From assembly GCA_937900975.1 (NCBI GenBank), contig CALCPC010000435.1:1-5126 (forward strand): a DNA stretch of 5,126 bases, given 5' to 3'. A program made the position numbers and the translations under genes. Below, piece after piece: positions 1-5,126 of this stretch; position 1 is the stretch's first letter, and each line of letters begins with the position of its first letter. The stretch is from an uncultured Paracoccaceae bacterium (lineage in GTDB: Bacteria > Pseudomonadota > Alphaproteobacteria > Rhodobacterales > Rhodobacteraceae). The notes below the pieces were generated by a model. That model was not told where the DNA came from. It did no database searches and saw only the letters and a program-made list of their open reading frames with translations.

Positions 1-55
1 AGCGGAGCAGACGTATGTTCGCCTCCCAATAGGCGTTTGAGCTGTCTTCGGACAT
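1..55 (-). CDS. DUF4212 sodium:solute symporter small subunit, N-terminal fragment
   Basis: This is the start of a gene that runs off the left edge; only 18 codons are visible, reading MSEDSSNAYWEANIRLLR. The AYWxANxRLL pattern right after a short polar leader is typical of the cytoplasmic N-terminus of DUF4212 proteins. These are roughly 80-100-residue membrane proteins with two helices, encoded directly before a large sodium:solute symporter (SSS) subunit. The ATG at 53-55 is preceded by AAGGGAG at 60-66, only 4 nt away, which fixes the start. It lies 72 nt downstream of adk on the same strand, so co-transcription with acs and adk is likely. The expected role is as partner of an acetate or other small-organic-acid/Na+ symporter. 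The membrane helices and the large subunit are outside the window, so the family call rests on the N-terminus and the context. Confidence 0.78.
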   Translation of the reverse strand, partial: MSEDSSNAYWEANIRLLR

Positions 56-76
56 GGCACTCCCTTTCGTTTTTGG

Positions 77-120
77 CGGGCAGGATTGCCCGGGATGGTC
101 CGGTGGGGCGGGATTGCCCC
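77..120 (-). repeat. Two near-identical tandem hairpins between adk and the DUF4212 gene
   Basis: Two small inverted repeats share the core GGGC(A/G)GGATTGCCC and lie 28 bp apart. The first (77-92) has a 6-bp stem, CGGGCA/TGCCCG, with a 4-nt loop. The second (105-120) has a 5-bp stem, GGGGC/GCCCC, with a 6-nt loop. On the transcript strand they follow the adk stop and precede the Shine-Dalgarno sequence of the DUF4212 gene. Neither is followed by a T-run, so they do not look like intrinsic terminators. A role in mRNA processing or in setting relative expression within the operon is possible but inferred. Confidence 0.5.
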
Positions 121-127
121 GATGGGG

Positions 128-811
128 TCAGCGTTTGAGGGCGCGGGCGATAAGCGCGGAGAGGTCGGCGGCGATGGCGTCGATGGCGCCCATCGCATCC
201 AACCGGCGCAAAAGGCCCAGACGCTCGTAATAGGCCGTCAGCGGCGCGGTCTCGGCGTGATAGGCCAGCAGCCGGGCGCGCACCGTCTCGGCCTTGTCAT
301 CGGCGCGGCGCTTCATCCGGTCGCTGCCACAGGCATCGCAGCGGCCCGGAGTTTGGGTGGGTTTGAACGTGTCGTGATAGCCCTCGCCACAGGCCGCGCA
401 GGTATAGCGCCCCGAAATGCGGGCAATCATCGCCTGATCCTGAACTTCAAGGCTGATGGCCACGGTCACAGCCTGCCCCCGCGCGGCCAACAGCGCGTCC
501 AGCGCTTCGGCTTGCCGGGTGGTGCGCGGGAACCCGTCTAGGATCACGCCGGCCGCGCAATCGGGCGCGGACAGCCGCTCCCCCAGGATGGCGGTCACGA
601 TCTCGTCGCCGACCAGACCGCCCGCTGTCATCACAGCCTCCGCCGCGCGGCCCGCCTCGGTCTGTTGGGCCACGGCCGCGCGCAAAAGATCGCCGGTCGA
701 AAGCTGGACCAGACCGAAGGCCGCCGACAGCCTGCGGGCCTGCGTGCCCTTGCCCGCCCCCGGCGGGCCAAGCAGGATCAGGGTTGCGGGGGTGGTCATC
801 GGTCCGTCCAT
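128..811 (-). CDS. adk: Adenylate kinase with zinc-type LID (acs-linked copy)
   Basis: Cytosolic adenylate kinase (ATP + AMP = 2 ADP), 227 aa. The P-loop GPPGAGKGT is at residues 15-23. LSTGDLLR (about 37-44) and DGFPRT (92-97) form the AMP-binding side. The LID begins after ISGR and carries four cysteines (C138, C141, C158, C161) in a CxxC-x16-CxxC arrangement, the zinc-type LID of many bacterial enzymes. The RRADD motif is at 168-172. Length is slightly above the usual 214-220 aa because of a short N-terminal extension. The ATG at 809-811 was chosen because AAGGAG at 820-825 lies 8 nt upstream; an in-frame ATG at 797-799 (223 aa) is possible but sits 20 nt from that site. The gene follows acs by 128 nt. 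In related alphaproteobacteria the housekeeping adk usually sits in the secY ribosomal operon, so this is probably a second copy serving to remove the AMP released by Acs. That role is inferred from position. Confidence 0.95.
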   Translation of the reverse strand: MDGPMTTPATLILLGPPGAGKGTQARRLSAAFGLVQLSTGDLLRAAVAQQTEAGRAAEAVMTAGGLVGDEIVTAILGERLSAPDCAAGVILDGFPRTTRQAEALDALLAARGQAVTVAISLEVQDQAMIARISGRYTCAACGEGYHDTFKPTQTPGRCDACGSDRMKRRADDKAETVRARLLAYHAETAPLTAYYERLGLLRRLDAMGAIDAIAADLSALIARALKR

Positions 812-819
812 CAGGGCAT

Positions 820-825
820 CTCCTT
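820..825 (-). promoter_or_regulatory. Ribosome binding site of adk
   Basis: AAGGAG on the minus strand, 8 nt before the ATG at 809-811. It decides between that start and the in-frame ATG 12 nt further downstream. Confidence 0.7.
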
Positions 826-852
826 TTGGGACGCGGGCAAGATTTCTCCGAT

Positions 853-877
853 CCCGAAACCGGGGTCCGGTTTCGGG
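853..877. repeat. Perfect 11-bp inverted repeat in the acs-adk spacer
   Basis: The arms CCCGAAACCGG (853-863) and CCGGTTTCGGG (867-877) are perfectly complementary around a 3-nt loop (864-866). On the transcript strand the hairpin lies between the acs stop and the adk start, ending about 40 nt before the adk start. There is no T-run after it on either strand, so a classic intrinsic terminator is unlikely. It may be a 3'-end stabiliser of the acs mRNA, a partial attenuator, or a copy of a dispersed REP-like palindrome; the sequence alone does not decide. Confidence 0.6.
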
Positions 878-909
878 TTGGCCTTGCACGGCTTGGCATG
901 CGGATCTGG

Positions 910-929
910 GGCGGGGCGCCCACCCCGCC
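910..929 (-). repeat. GC-rich hairpin just after the acs stop codon
   Basis: A 7-bp perfect stem, GGCGGGG/CCCCGCC, with a 6-nt loop begins 10 nt after the acs stop codon in the transcript. The stem is all G:C and would be stable, but no T-run follows it. It could slow 3' exonucleases or cause partial Rho-independent pausing, giving less adk than acs mRNA. This is inferred from position. Confidence 0.45.
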
Positions 930-939
930 AACCGCCAAG

Positions 940-2901
940 CTAGCCCGCGCGGTTCGCGATCAGGTCGTCCACGACCGACGGGTCAGCAAGGGTTGAGGTG
1001 TCGCCCAGGCTGTCGGTCTCGTTCTCGGCGATCTTGCGCAGGATCCGCCGCATGATCTTGCCCGAGCGGGTCTTGGGCAGCCCCGGCGCCCATTGGATGA
1101 CATCGGGCTTGGCGATCGGGCCGATTTCCGTGCGGACCCATTTCTGCAGATCGGCGCGCAGCGCGTCCGTGGGCTCGATCCCGTCCATGAGGGTGACATA
1201 GCAGTAGATCCCCTGCCCCTTCACCTCATGCGGATAGCCGACGACGGCGGCCTCGCTGACGGTCTCGTGCGCGACCAGCGCGCTCTCGACCTCGGCCGTG
1301 CCCATCCGGTGGCCCGAGACGTTGATGACGTCGTCGACCCGGCCGGTGATCCAGTAATACCCATCCTCATCGCGACGGCAGCCATCGCCGGAGAAGTAGT
1401 AGCCCTTGAACATCTCGAAGTAGGTCGAGACGAACCGGTCATGGTCGCCCCAAACGGTGCGCATCTGGCCGGGCCAGCTGTCCTTGATGGCCAGCACGCC
1501 CTCGGTGGCGCCCTCCAGCTCATTGCCCTTGTCGTCCAGAATAACCGGCTGGACGCCGAAGAAAGGCCTGGTGGCAGACCCCGGCTTGGTCGCTGTAGCG
1601 CCCGGGAGGGGGGCGATCAGGATGCCGCCGGTTTCGGTTTGCCACCAGGTGGCGACGATAGGGCAACGGCCCTTCCCGACAGTCTCGTTGTACCAGTTCC
1701 ACGCCTCGGGATTGATCGGCTCTCCGACCGACCCGAGGATGCGCAGCGACGACAGATCCGCCGCGTCCACCGGTGCTGTGCCCTTGGCCATCAACGCCCG
1801 GATCGCCGTGGGCGCCGTGTAAAATTGTGTCACTTTGTGCTTTTCGCAGACCTGCCAGAACCGCCCCGCATCCGGATAGGTCGGCACGCCCTCGAACATC
1901 AGCGTCGTCGCACCGTTGGCCAGCGGGCCATAGACGATATAGCTGTGCCCGGTCACCCAGCCGACATCCGCCGTGCACCAATAGATATCGCCCGGATGAT
2001 AGTCGAAGACGGCCTCATGCGTCATCGCGGCATAGACCAGATAGCCGCCGGTGCTGTGCACGACCCCTTTGGGCTGGCCGGTCGAGCCGGAGGTGTAGAG
2101 GATGAACAAAGGATCCTCGGCGCCCATCGGCTCAACCGGGCATGTGTCGCTGACCTGCGCTGCCGCGTCCTCATACCGGACATCGCGGCCCTGGATCCAA
2201 TCGATCTGATCGCCGGTGCGGGTGACGACCAACAGTTTGCAGTCATGCATCACCCGGCGCAAAGCCTTGTCGCAATTGGACTTCAAGGGTGTCGTTCGCC
2301 CGCCGCGGGGCGCGTGATCGGCGGTGACGACCAGCTTCGCGTCGCAGCCGTTGATCCGGTCGGCCAGCGCGGCGGGTCGGAAGCCCGCTAAAACGATGGA
2401 GAGGATGTCCCCAAGCCGCGCGCAGGCCAGCATGGCATACGCCGACGCAGGGATCATCGGCAGATACAGCACCACCCGGTCGCCGCGCCCGATACCAAGA
2501 TCCTTCAGCACATTGGCAAAGATCGACACCTCGCGGTGGAGATCGCGATAGGTGATGTGCCCGGCCGCCTGGTCGGGGCTGTCCGGCTCCCAAATGATGG
2601 CGGTTTGATCGCCGCGCGTCTCAAGATGGCGGTCGATGCAATTGGCCGAGACGTTAAGCGTGCCGTCTTCGAACCATTTGATCGACACAGCGTCATAGGC
2701 AAAAGACGTGTTCTTGACCCGTGTGTAGGGCGTGATCCAGTCCAGCCGCTTGCCCTCGGCGCCCCAAAACGCCTCTGGATCGGCGACGGAGGCCGCATAG
2801 CGCGCGGCGTAATCCGAAGCGGTGACATGGGTGTTGGCCACGATGGCTTCGGGCGGCGCGGTGGCGTCGATCGCGGTTCCGACAGGCTTTATCTGGTTCA
2901 T
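940..2901 (-). CDS. acs: Acetyl-CoA synthetase, AMP-forming
   Basis: Acs converts acetate + ATP + CoA to acetyl-CoA + AMP + PPi through an acetyl-AMP intermediate, the high-affinity route of acetate use. The 653-aa length matches the family (about 645-655). The N-terminal Acs domain runs to about residue 85. The ATP-binding loop [10 protein letters not shown] is at 270-279, and the acetate pocket region GWVTG at 314-318. WWQTETGG at 419-426 contains the bulky Trp that limits the pocket to acetate-sized acids. [18 protein letters not shown] (504-521) leads into the VDD hinge. The C-terminal domain ends with [11 protein letters not shown] (609-619), whose K615 is the catalytic lysine that Pat-type acetyltransferases modify in other bacteria. 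The ATG at 2899-2901 was chosen because GGAGGAGG at 2910-2917 lies 8 nt upstream and the protein aligns from there. The frame is intact. A possible promoter lies about 100 nt upstream. It is followed on the same strand by adk and a DUF4212 gene. Confidence 0.97.
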   Translation of the reverse strand: MNQIKPVGTAIDATAPPEAIVANTHVTASDYAARYAASVADPEAFWGAEGKRLDWITPYTRVKNTSFAYDAVSIKWFEDGTLNVSANCIDRHLETRGDQTAIIWEPDSPDQAAGHITYRDLHREVSIFANVLKDLGIGRGDRVVLYLPMIPASAYAMLACARLGDILSIVLAGFRPAALADRINGCDAKLVVTADHAPRGGRTTPLKSNCDKALRRVMHDCKLLVVTRTGDQIDWIQGRDVRYEDAAAQVSDTCPVEPMGAEDPLFILYTSGSTGQPKGVVHSTGGYLVYAAMTHEAVFDYHPGDIYWCTADVGWVTGHSYIVYGPLANGATTLMFEGVPTYPDAGRFWQVCEKHKVTQFYTAPTAIRALMAKGTAPVDAADLSSLRILGSVGEPINPEAWNWYNETVGKGRCPIVATWWQTETGGILIAPLPGATATKPGSATRPFFGVQPVILDDKGNELEGATEGVLAIKDSWPGQMRTVWGDHDRFVSTYFEMFKGYYFSGDGCRRDEDGYYWITGRVDDVINVSGHRMGTAEVESALVAHETVSEAAVVGYPHEVKGQGIYCYVTLMDGIEPTDALRADLQKWVRTEIGPIAKPDVIQWAPGLPKTRSGKIMRRILRKIAENETDSLGDTSTLADPSVVDDLIANRAG

Positions 2902-2909
2902 CGGTGGTT

Positions 2910-2917
2910 CCTCCTCC
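2910..2917 (-). promoter_or_regulatory. Strong ribosome binding site of acs
   Basis: GGAGGAGG on the minus strand, 8 nt before the ATG at 2899-2901. It rules out the in-frame GTG at 2968-2970, which has no comparable site. Confidence 0.8.
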
Positions 2918-2961
2918 AGCGTGTCATGTCGGGCTTTCGGGTCGTCCGCAGCGCCGAGCCT

Positions 2962-2969
2962 TGTTAACA
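2962..2969. promoter_or_regulatory. Short palindrome upstream of acs, possible operator
   Basis: TGTTAACA is a perfect 8-bp palindrome about 60 nt before the acs start codon. If the promoter suggested at 3006-3033 is right, it lies inside the 5' untranslated region, where a repressor could bind. No known regulator motif was recognised, and an 8-bp palindrome can arise by chance. Confidence 0.2.
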
Positions 2970-3005
2970 CCTGGATACCGCAAGTTTGAAAAGCGTCTGC
3001 TTTCT

Positions 3006-3033
3006 ATCTTAGGAACAACAGCTTTTTTGTAAT
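3006..3033 (-). promoter_or_regulatory. Candidate sigma-70-type promoter of acs
   Basis: On the minus strand, ATTACA (3028-3033; 4 of 6 bases match TTGACA) and TAAGAT (3006-3011; 4 of 6 match TATAAT) are separated by 16 bp within the AT-rich island. A start near 2999 would give an untranslated leader of about 100 nt. The box scores are modest, and alphaproteobacterial promoters often match poorly, so this is only the best candidate seen. Confidence 0.3.
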
Positions 3034-3091
3034 TTCCTTTATTTGATCTGCAGCAAATCCGTAAATTTCTTTACCGGTACCCGACTTTGGT

Positions 3092-3117
3092 CGCAGGCGG
3101 GGCTTTACGCCCCTGCG
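3092..3117. repeat. Bulged inverted repeat upstream of acs
   Basis: GGGGC (3099-3103) pairs with GCCCC (3109-3113) around the loop TTTAC. The stem continues as CGCA (3092-3095) with TGCG (3114-3117) past a 3-nt bulge, giving 9 bp in total. It lies at the border between the GC-rich repeat block and the AT-rich island, upstream of the suggested acs promoter. Function unknown. Confidence 0.4.
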
Positions 3118-3200
3118 CGAAATTTGAATATGTCCCAAAGGGTTGCGACGGCGCGGGCCGGTTTTTGGCGCGGCCGTTTCGGGGCACCGGCGCCGGAGGC

Positions 3201-3234
3201 GGATTTTCGCCAAGGGGGCGAAAACCCCCTGGCG
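3201..3234. repeat. Two overlapping, mutually exclusive hairpins downstream of betA
   Basis: Hairpin A pairs TTTTCGCC (3204-3211) with GGCGAAAA (3217-3224), 8 bp with a 5-nt loop, and can extend past one mismatch with GG/CC. Hairpin B pairs 3208-3218 with 3225-3234 through a 5-bp G:C core, one A:T pair and CGCC/GGCG, with A3212 bulged. The two share bases 3208-3211 and 3217-3224, so only one can form at a time. It lies about 60 nt beyond the betA stop in the transcript, and no T-run follows. Confidence 0.45.
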
Positions 3235-3250
3235 CCGCAAGGCTGCGCTC

Positions 3251-3276
3251 CAAACCGCGCGGCCCGCGCGGGTTTT
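3251..3276 (-). terminator. Weak intrinsic terminator candidate of betA
   Basis: A GC-rich hairpin starts about 15 nt after the betA stop in the transcript. Bases 3255-3261 pair with 3265-3271 (7 bp, loop GCC), and after a one-base bulge at G3272 three A:T pairs (3252-3254 with 3273-3275) extend it. The transcript-side flanks are AAAA before and TTT after, which suits a terminator, but the T-run is very short. Read-through towards acs cannot be excluded. Confidence 0.4.
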
Positions 3277-3291
3277 GCGTCGTACCTTGGC

Positions 3292-4950
3292 TTAGCGCTG
3301 CGCCACGGCCCAGTTGGGATTGATCCAGGGCACGGCGTTTGACGGGGGCAGCGGCGTCCTGCCCAGAATGTGGGCAGAGGCCTTTTCACCCACCATGATC
3401 GAAGGGCCGTTGAGATTGCCATTTGGGATTCGCGGAAACAGAGAGCTGTCGGCCACCCGCAGCCCCCGCACCCCGATCACCCGCGTTTCGGGATCGACGA
3501 CCGCATCGGGATCGTCGGCCCGGCCCATGCGGCAGGTGCCGCAGGGGTGATACGCGCTTTCAGCATGGTCGCGGATAAATGCGTCCAGCGCTGCATCGCT
3601 GGTCACCGCCGCACCCGGCTGGATCTCGTGCTTGACGAAGGGTTGGAAGGCGGGCTGGGCAAAGATCTCCCGCGTCAGGCGCAGACAGCGGCGAAAATCC
3701 TCCCAGTCGGACGCTTCGCTCATATAGTTGAAGCGGATGACCGGCGCGGCTGCGGGATCGGCCGAGGCCAGCGAGACGCGCCCGCGCGACGCCGCGCGCA
3801 TCGGGCCGACATGGGCCTGAAACCCATGCCCCTCCGCCGCCGCCTGCCCGTCATAGCGCACGGCGATGGGCAGAAAATGGTACTGAATATCGGGATATTC
3901 GACGCCCGCACGGCTGCGGATAAAACCCGCGCTTTCAAATTGGTTTGAGGCGCCAAGGCCCTTTTTGGTCAACAACCACTCTGCGCCGATCCGGGCTTTG
4001 CTGAGAAGGTTCCAGTGTTTGTAAAGCGTGATCGGCTGGCGCGCGGCCATCTGGACATAGACCTCCAGATGGTCCTGAAGGTTGCCGCCGACACCCGGTC
4101 GGTCGGCCAGCACGGGGATCCCGTGGTCAGAAAGATGCGCGCCCGGCCCGATCCCCGACAGCATCAGGAGCTTGGGCGAGTTAAGCGACGACGCCGCCAG
4201 GATCACCTCGGCCCGCGCTGCGATCACTTGCCTGCGGCCGCCGCGCGTCACCTCCACCCCCCGCGCGCGGCCCTCGTCCAAGACGACACGGCGGGCGAAG
4301 GCGCGCACAAGACCGCAGTTTGGGCGTTTGAGCGCAGGCCTCAGATAGGCGTTCGCCGTGGACCAGCGCCGGCCCTTCCAGACCGTTTGCTCCATCGGGC
4401 CGAACCCTTCCTGCTGGTGGCCGTTGTAGTCGCCGGTCACCGGATAGCCGGCCTCGCGCCCCGCGGCGACAAACGCCTCGAATAGCGGGTTCGCGCGGGG
4501 GCCGCGCGTGACAAGCAGCGGGCCGTCGGTGCCGCGCCAACTGGCGTCGCCGCCATGCCCGCCATCGTGCCAGGTCTCCATCCGTTTGAAATAGGGCAGC
4601 ACATCGGCGTAGGCCCAACCCGTGGCCCCCGCCTCGGCCCAATGATCGTAGTCGCGTGCATGTCCCCGCACATAGACCATGCCGTTGATCGAGGAGGAGC
4701 CGCCGATCACCTTGCCGCGCGGCGTGGCCAGCCGCCGCCCGCCGAGATGCGGCTCCGGCTCTGAGCGGTAGCCCCAGTCATAACGCGCCATGTTCATCGG
4801 ATAACTCAGCGCCGCGGGCATCTGGATCAGAGGGCCGGCATCGCTGCCACCGTGTTCGATCACAAGGACGCTGTGCCCGGCCTCGGACAGACGGTAAGCC
4901 AGCGCGCAGCCGGCTGAGCCTGCGCCCACGATGACGTAATCGGCCTCCAT
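3292..4950 (-). CDS. betA: Choline dehydrogenase (GMC oxidoreductase)
   Basis: BetA is an FAD-dependent, membrane-associated dehydrogenase that oxidises choline to betaine aldehyde, the first step to the osmoprotectant and carbon/nitrogen source glycine betaine. The 552-aa length is normal (E. coli BetA is 556). The FAD dinucleotide-binding motif GAGSAG is at 9-14, followed by the acidic end of the second strand, IEHGG (31-35). GMC signature 1 spans about 78-104 ([20 protein letters not shown] at 78-97). GMC signature 2 is [17 protein letters not shown] at 253-269. The active-site His is H468 in AYHPCGTC, and the second conserved polar residue is in GNLNGPS (N514). [12 protein letters not shown] (357-368) and the substrate-domain sequence are close to my recollection of BetA rather than other GMC enzymes. 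There is no signal peptide. The ATG at 4948-4950 has AGGAGG 8 nt upstream. No betB or betI lies within the window, and acs follows after 390 bp, so it is probably a separate transcript. A related GMC alcohol dehydrogenase is the main alternative. Confidence 0.92.
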   Translation of the reverse strand: MEADYVIVGAGSAGCALAYRLSEAGHSVLVIEHGGSDAGPLIQMPAALSYPMNMARYDWGYRSEPEPHLGGRRLATPRGKVIGGSSSINGMVYVRGHARDYDHWAEAGATGWAYADVLPYFKRMETWHDGGHGGDASWRGTDGPLLVTRGPRANPLFEAFVAAGREAGYPVTGDYNGHQQEGFGPMEQTVWKGRRWSTANAYLRPALKRPNCGLVRAFARRVVLDEGRARGVEVTRGGRRQVIAARAEVILAASSLNSPKLLMLSGIGPGAHLSDHGIPVLADRPGVGGNLQDHLEVYVQMAARQPITLYKHWNLLSKARIGAEWLLTKKGLGASNQFESAGFIRSRAGVEYPDIQYHFLPIAVRYDGQAAAEGHGFQAHVGPMRAASRGRVSLASADPAAAPVIRFNYMSEASDWEDFRRCLRLTREIFAQPAFQPFVKHEIQPGAAVTSDAALDAFIRDHAESAYHPCGTCRMGRADDPDAVVDPETRVIGVRGLRVADSSLFPRIPNGNLNGPSIMVGEKASAHILGRTPLPPSNAVPWINPNWAVAQR

Positions 4951-4958
4951 ACCCTTTG

Positions 4959-4964
4959 CCTCCT
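4959..4964 (-). promoter_or_regulatory. Ribosome binding site of betA
   Basis: AGGAGG on the minus strand, 8 nt before the ATG at 4948-4950. It rules out the upstream in-frame TTG at 5002-5004, which would add 18 residues before the FAD-binding fold. Confidence 0.8.
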
Positions 4965-4998
4965 GCTTTTGGACATGGGTCTGCAAAAGGCCGGGGAC

Positions 4999-5017
4999 GG
5001 TCAAGGGGCAAAGTCAA
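4999..5017 (-). promoter_or_regulatory. Tandem TTGAC boxes upstream of betA
   Basis: On the minus strand TTGACT (5012-5017) and TTGACC (4999-5004) occur 13 bp apart, 49 to 67 nt before the betA start codon. Both resemble -35 hexamers, but no good -10 box was found 16-18 bp downstream of either. They may be overlapping promoter elements, a direct-repeat binding site, or chance. Confidence 0.25.
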
Positions 5018-5049
5018 CGCCGGGCCGGGTCCGCGGGTCGCGGCGGGCC

Positions 5050-5100
5050 GCTGGGCTGTCGGCGCCCGATTTGCCGGGGCGCTCTGTTCGAGGGCCCAGC
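5050..5100. repeat. Nested inverted repeat in the far betA leader
   Basis: An outer 7-bp arm pair, GCTGGGC (5050-5056) and GCCCAGC (5094-5100), encloses an inner 6-bp pair, GCGCCC (5062-5067) and GGGCGC (5077-5082). It lies about 100-150 nt upstream of betA in a gene-free stretch that continues to the window edge. It could be the 3' end of an upstream transcript or leader structure; there is no T-run right after it on the transcript strand. Confidence 0.35.
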
Positions 5101-5126
5101 AATTGTTTTGGGGCGTTTGTTTTTGG

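Larger units (their letters stand above)
2902..3291. other. 390-bp gene-free region between betA and acs
   Basis: No convincing gene is seen on either strand; the short open frames here have no ribosome binding site and no recognisable protein. The stretch has two parts. From about 2980 to 3075 it is clearly AT-rich against a GC-rich surrounding, with a run of six A on the transcript strand (complement of 3023-3028) and short palindromes such as TACCGGTA (3072-3079). From about 3090 to 3290 it is GC-rich and dense in inverted repeats. The AT-rich part probably holds the acs promoter and control sites. The GC-rich part is probably the betA 3' end and structured leader or spacer RNA. Confidence 0.6.

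Noticed and set aside
812..931. Longer adk starting at 931 (267 aa)
   Set aside because: The extra 40 residues are Arg/Pro-rich, run through the spacer hairpin and precede the good ribosome binding site at 820-825, which points to the ATG at 809-811.
86..1055. Plus-strand open frames opposite adk (86-541 and 456-1055)
   Set aside because: Both overlap the well-supported adk in antisense, show no known motifs and have low-complexity composition typical of shadow frames.
1093..2391. A 432-codon open frame on the plus strand, opposite acs
   Set aside because: It lies wholly antisense to a clearly functional acs. Its translation is Arg/Gly/Ala/Asp-rich with no recognisable family. Long antisense frames are common opposite GC-rich genes with strong third-position bias.
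2902..2970. Longer acs starting at the GTG at 2968-2970
   Set aside because: The strong GGAGGAGG at 2910-2917 sits inside that extension and is spaced correctly for the ATG at 2899-2901, which also gives the normal family length.
2981..2995. CAAACTTGCGG-like sequence upstream of acs as a possible RamB/PccR-type short-chain-acid regulator site
   Set aside because: The match to the TTTGCAAA-type half-sites I recall is only partial and there is no second half-site, so I would not call it.
3043..3342. A 99-codon plus-strand frame in the betA-acs spacer
   Set aside because: It starts with TTG without a ribosome binding site, runs into the antisense of the betA 3' end, and its sequence resembles no protein I recognise. 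It appears to be translated inverted-repeat DNA.
4951..5004. Longer betA starting at the TTG at 5002-5004
   Set aside because: The extension precedes AGGAGG at 4959-4964. The FAD-binding motif lies near the N-terminus only when the ATG at 4948-4950 is used, as is usual for BetA.
5081..5100. TTCGA with flanking GC arms, resembling a tRNA T-arm
   Set aside because: The flanking five-base arms do not pair in the T-stem register, and no acceptor, D or anticodon arm can be built around it.

Overview
The window is GC-rich DNA that looks alphaproteobacterial, most likely Rhodobacterales (Roseobacter/Paracoccus-type). This is an inference from the protein sequences, the GC-biased codon use and the gene neighbourhood, not from a marker gene. 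All four genes lie on the minus strand, so transcription runs from high to low coordinates. No rRNA, tRNA, CRISPR array, insertion sequence or phage gene was seen.

Layout in transcription order: (1) 4951-5126, the leader of betA, with two tandem TTGAC boxes and a nested inverted repeat at the window edge. (2) 3292-4950, betA, a full-length FAD-dependent choline dehydrogenase. (3) 2902-3291, a 390-bp gene-free stretch. Its betA-proximal half is GC-rich and full of inverted repeats, including a probable weak terminator. Its acs-proximal half holds an AT-rich island that probably carries the acs promoter. (4) 940-2901, acs, a full-length AMP-forming acetyl-CoA synthetase. (5) 812-939, a spacer with two hairpins, one a perfect 11-bp stem. 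(6) 128-811, adk, an adenylate kinase with a Cys4 zinc-type LID. (7) 56-127, a spacer with two near-identical small hairpins. (8) 1-55, the first 18 codons of a DUF4212 protein, the small subunit of a sodium:solute symporter, running off the left edge.

Genes 4 to 8 read as an acetate or short-chain-acid assimilation module. The DUF4212 protein and a symporter expected just outside the window would import the substrate. Acs would activate it to acetyl-CoA, releasing AMP and PPi. Adk would convert AMP plus ATP to 2 ADP and so clear the AMP made by Acs. The betA gene (choline to betaine aldehyde/glycine betaine) appears to be a separate unit on the same strand. Nothing in the window amounts to a wholly new system. 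The points most worth a second look are the adk next to acs and the structured intergenic RNA elements.
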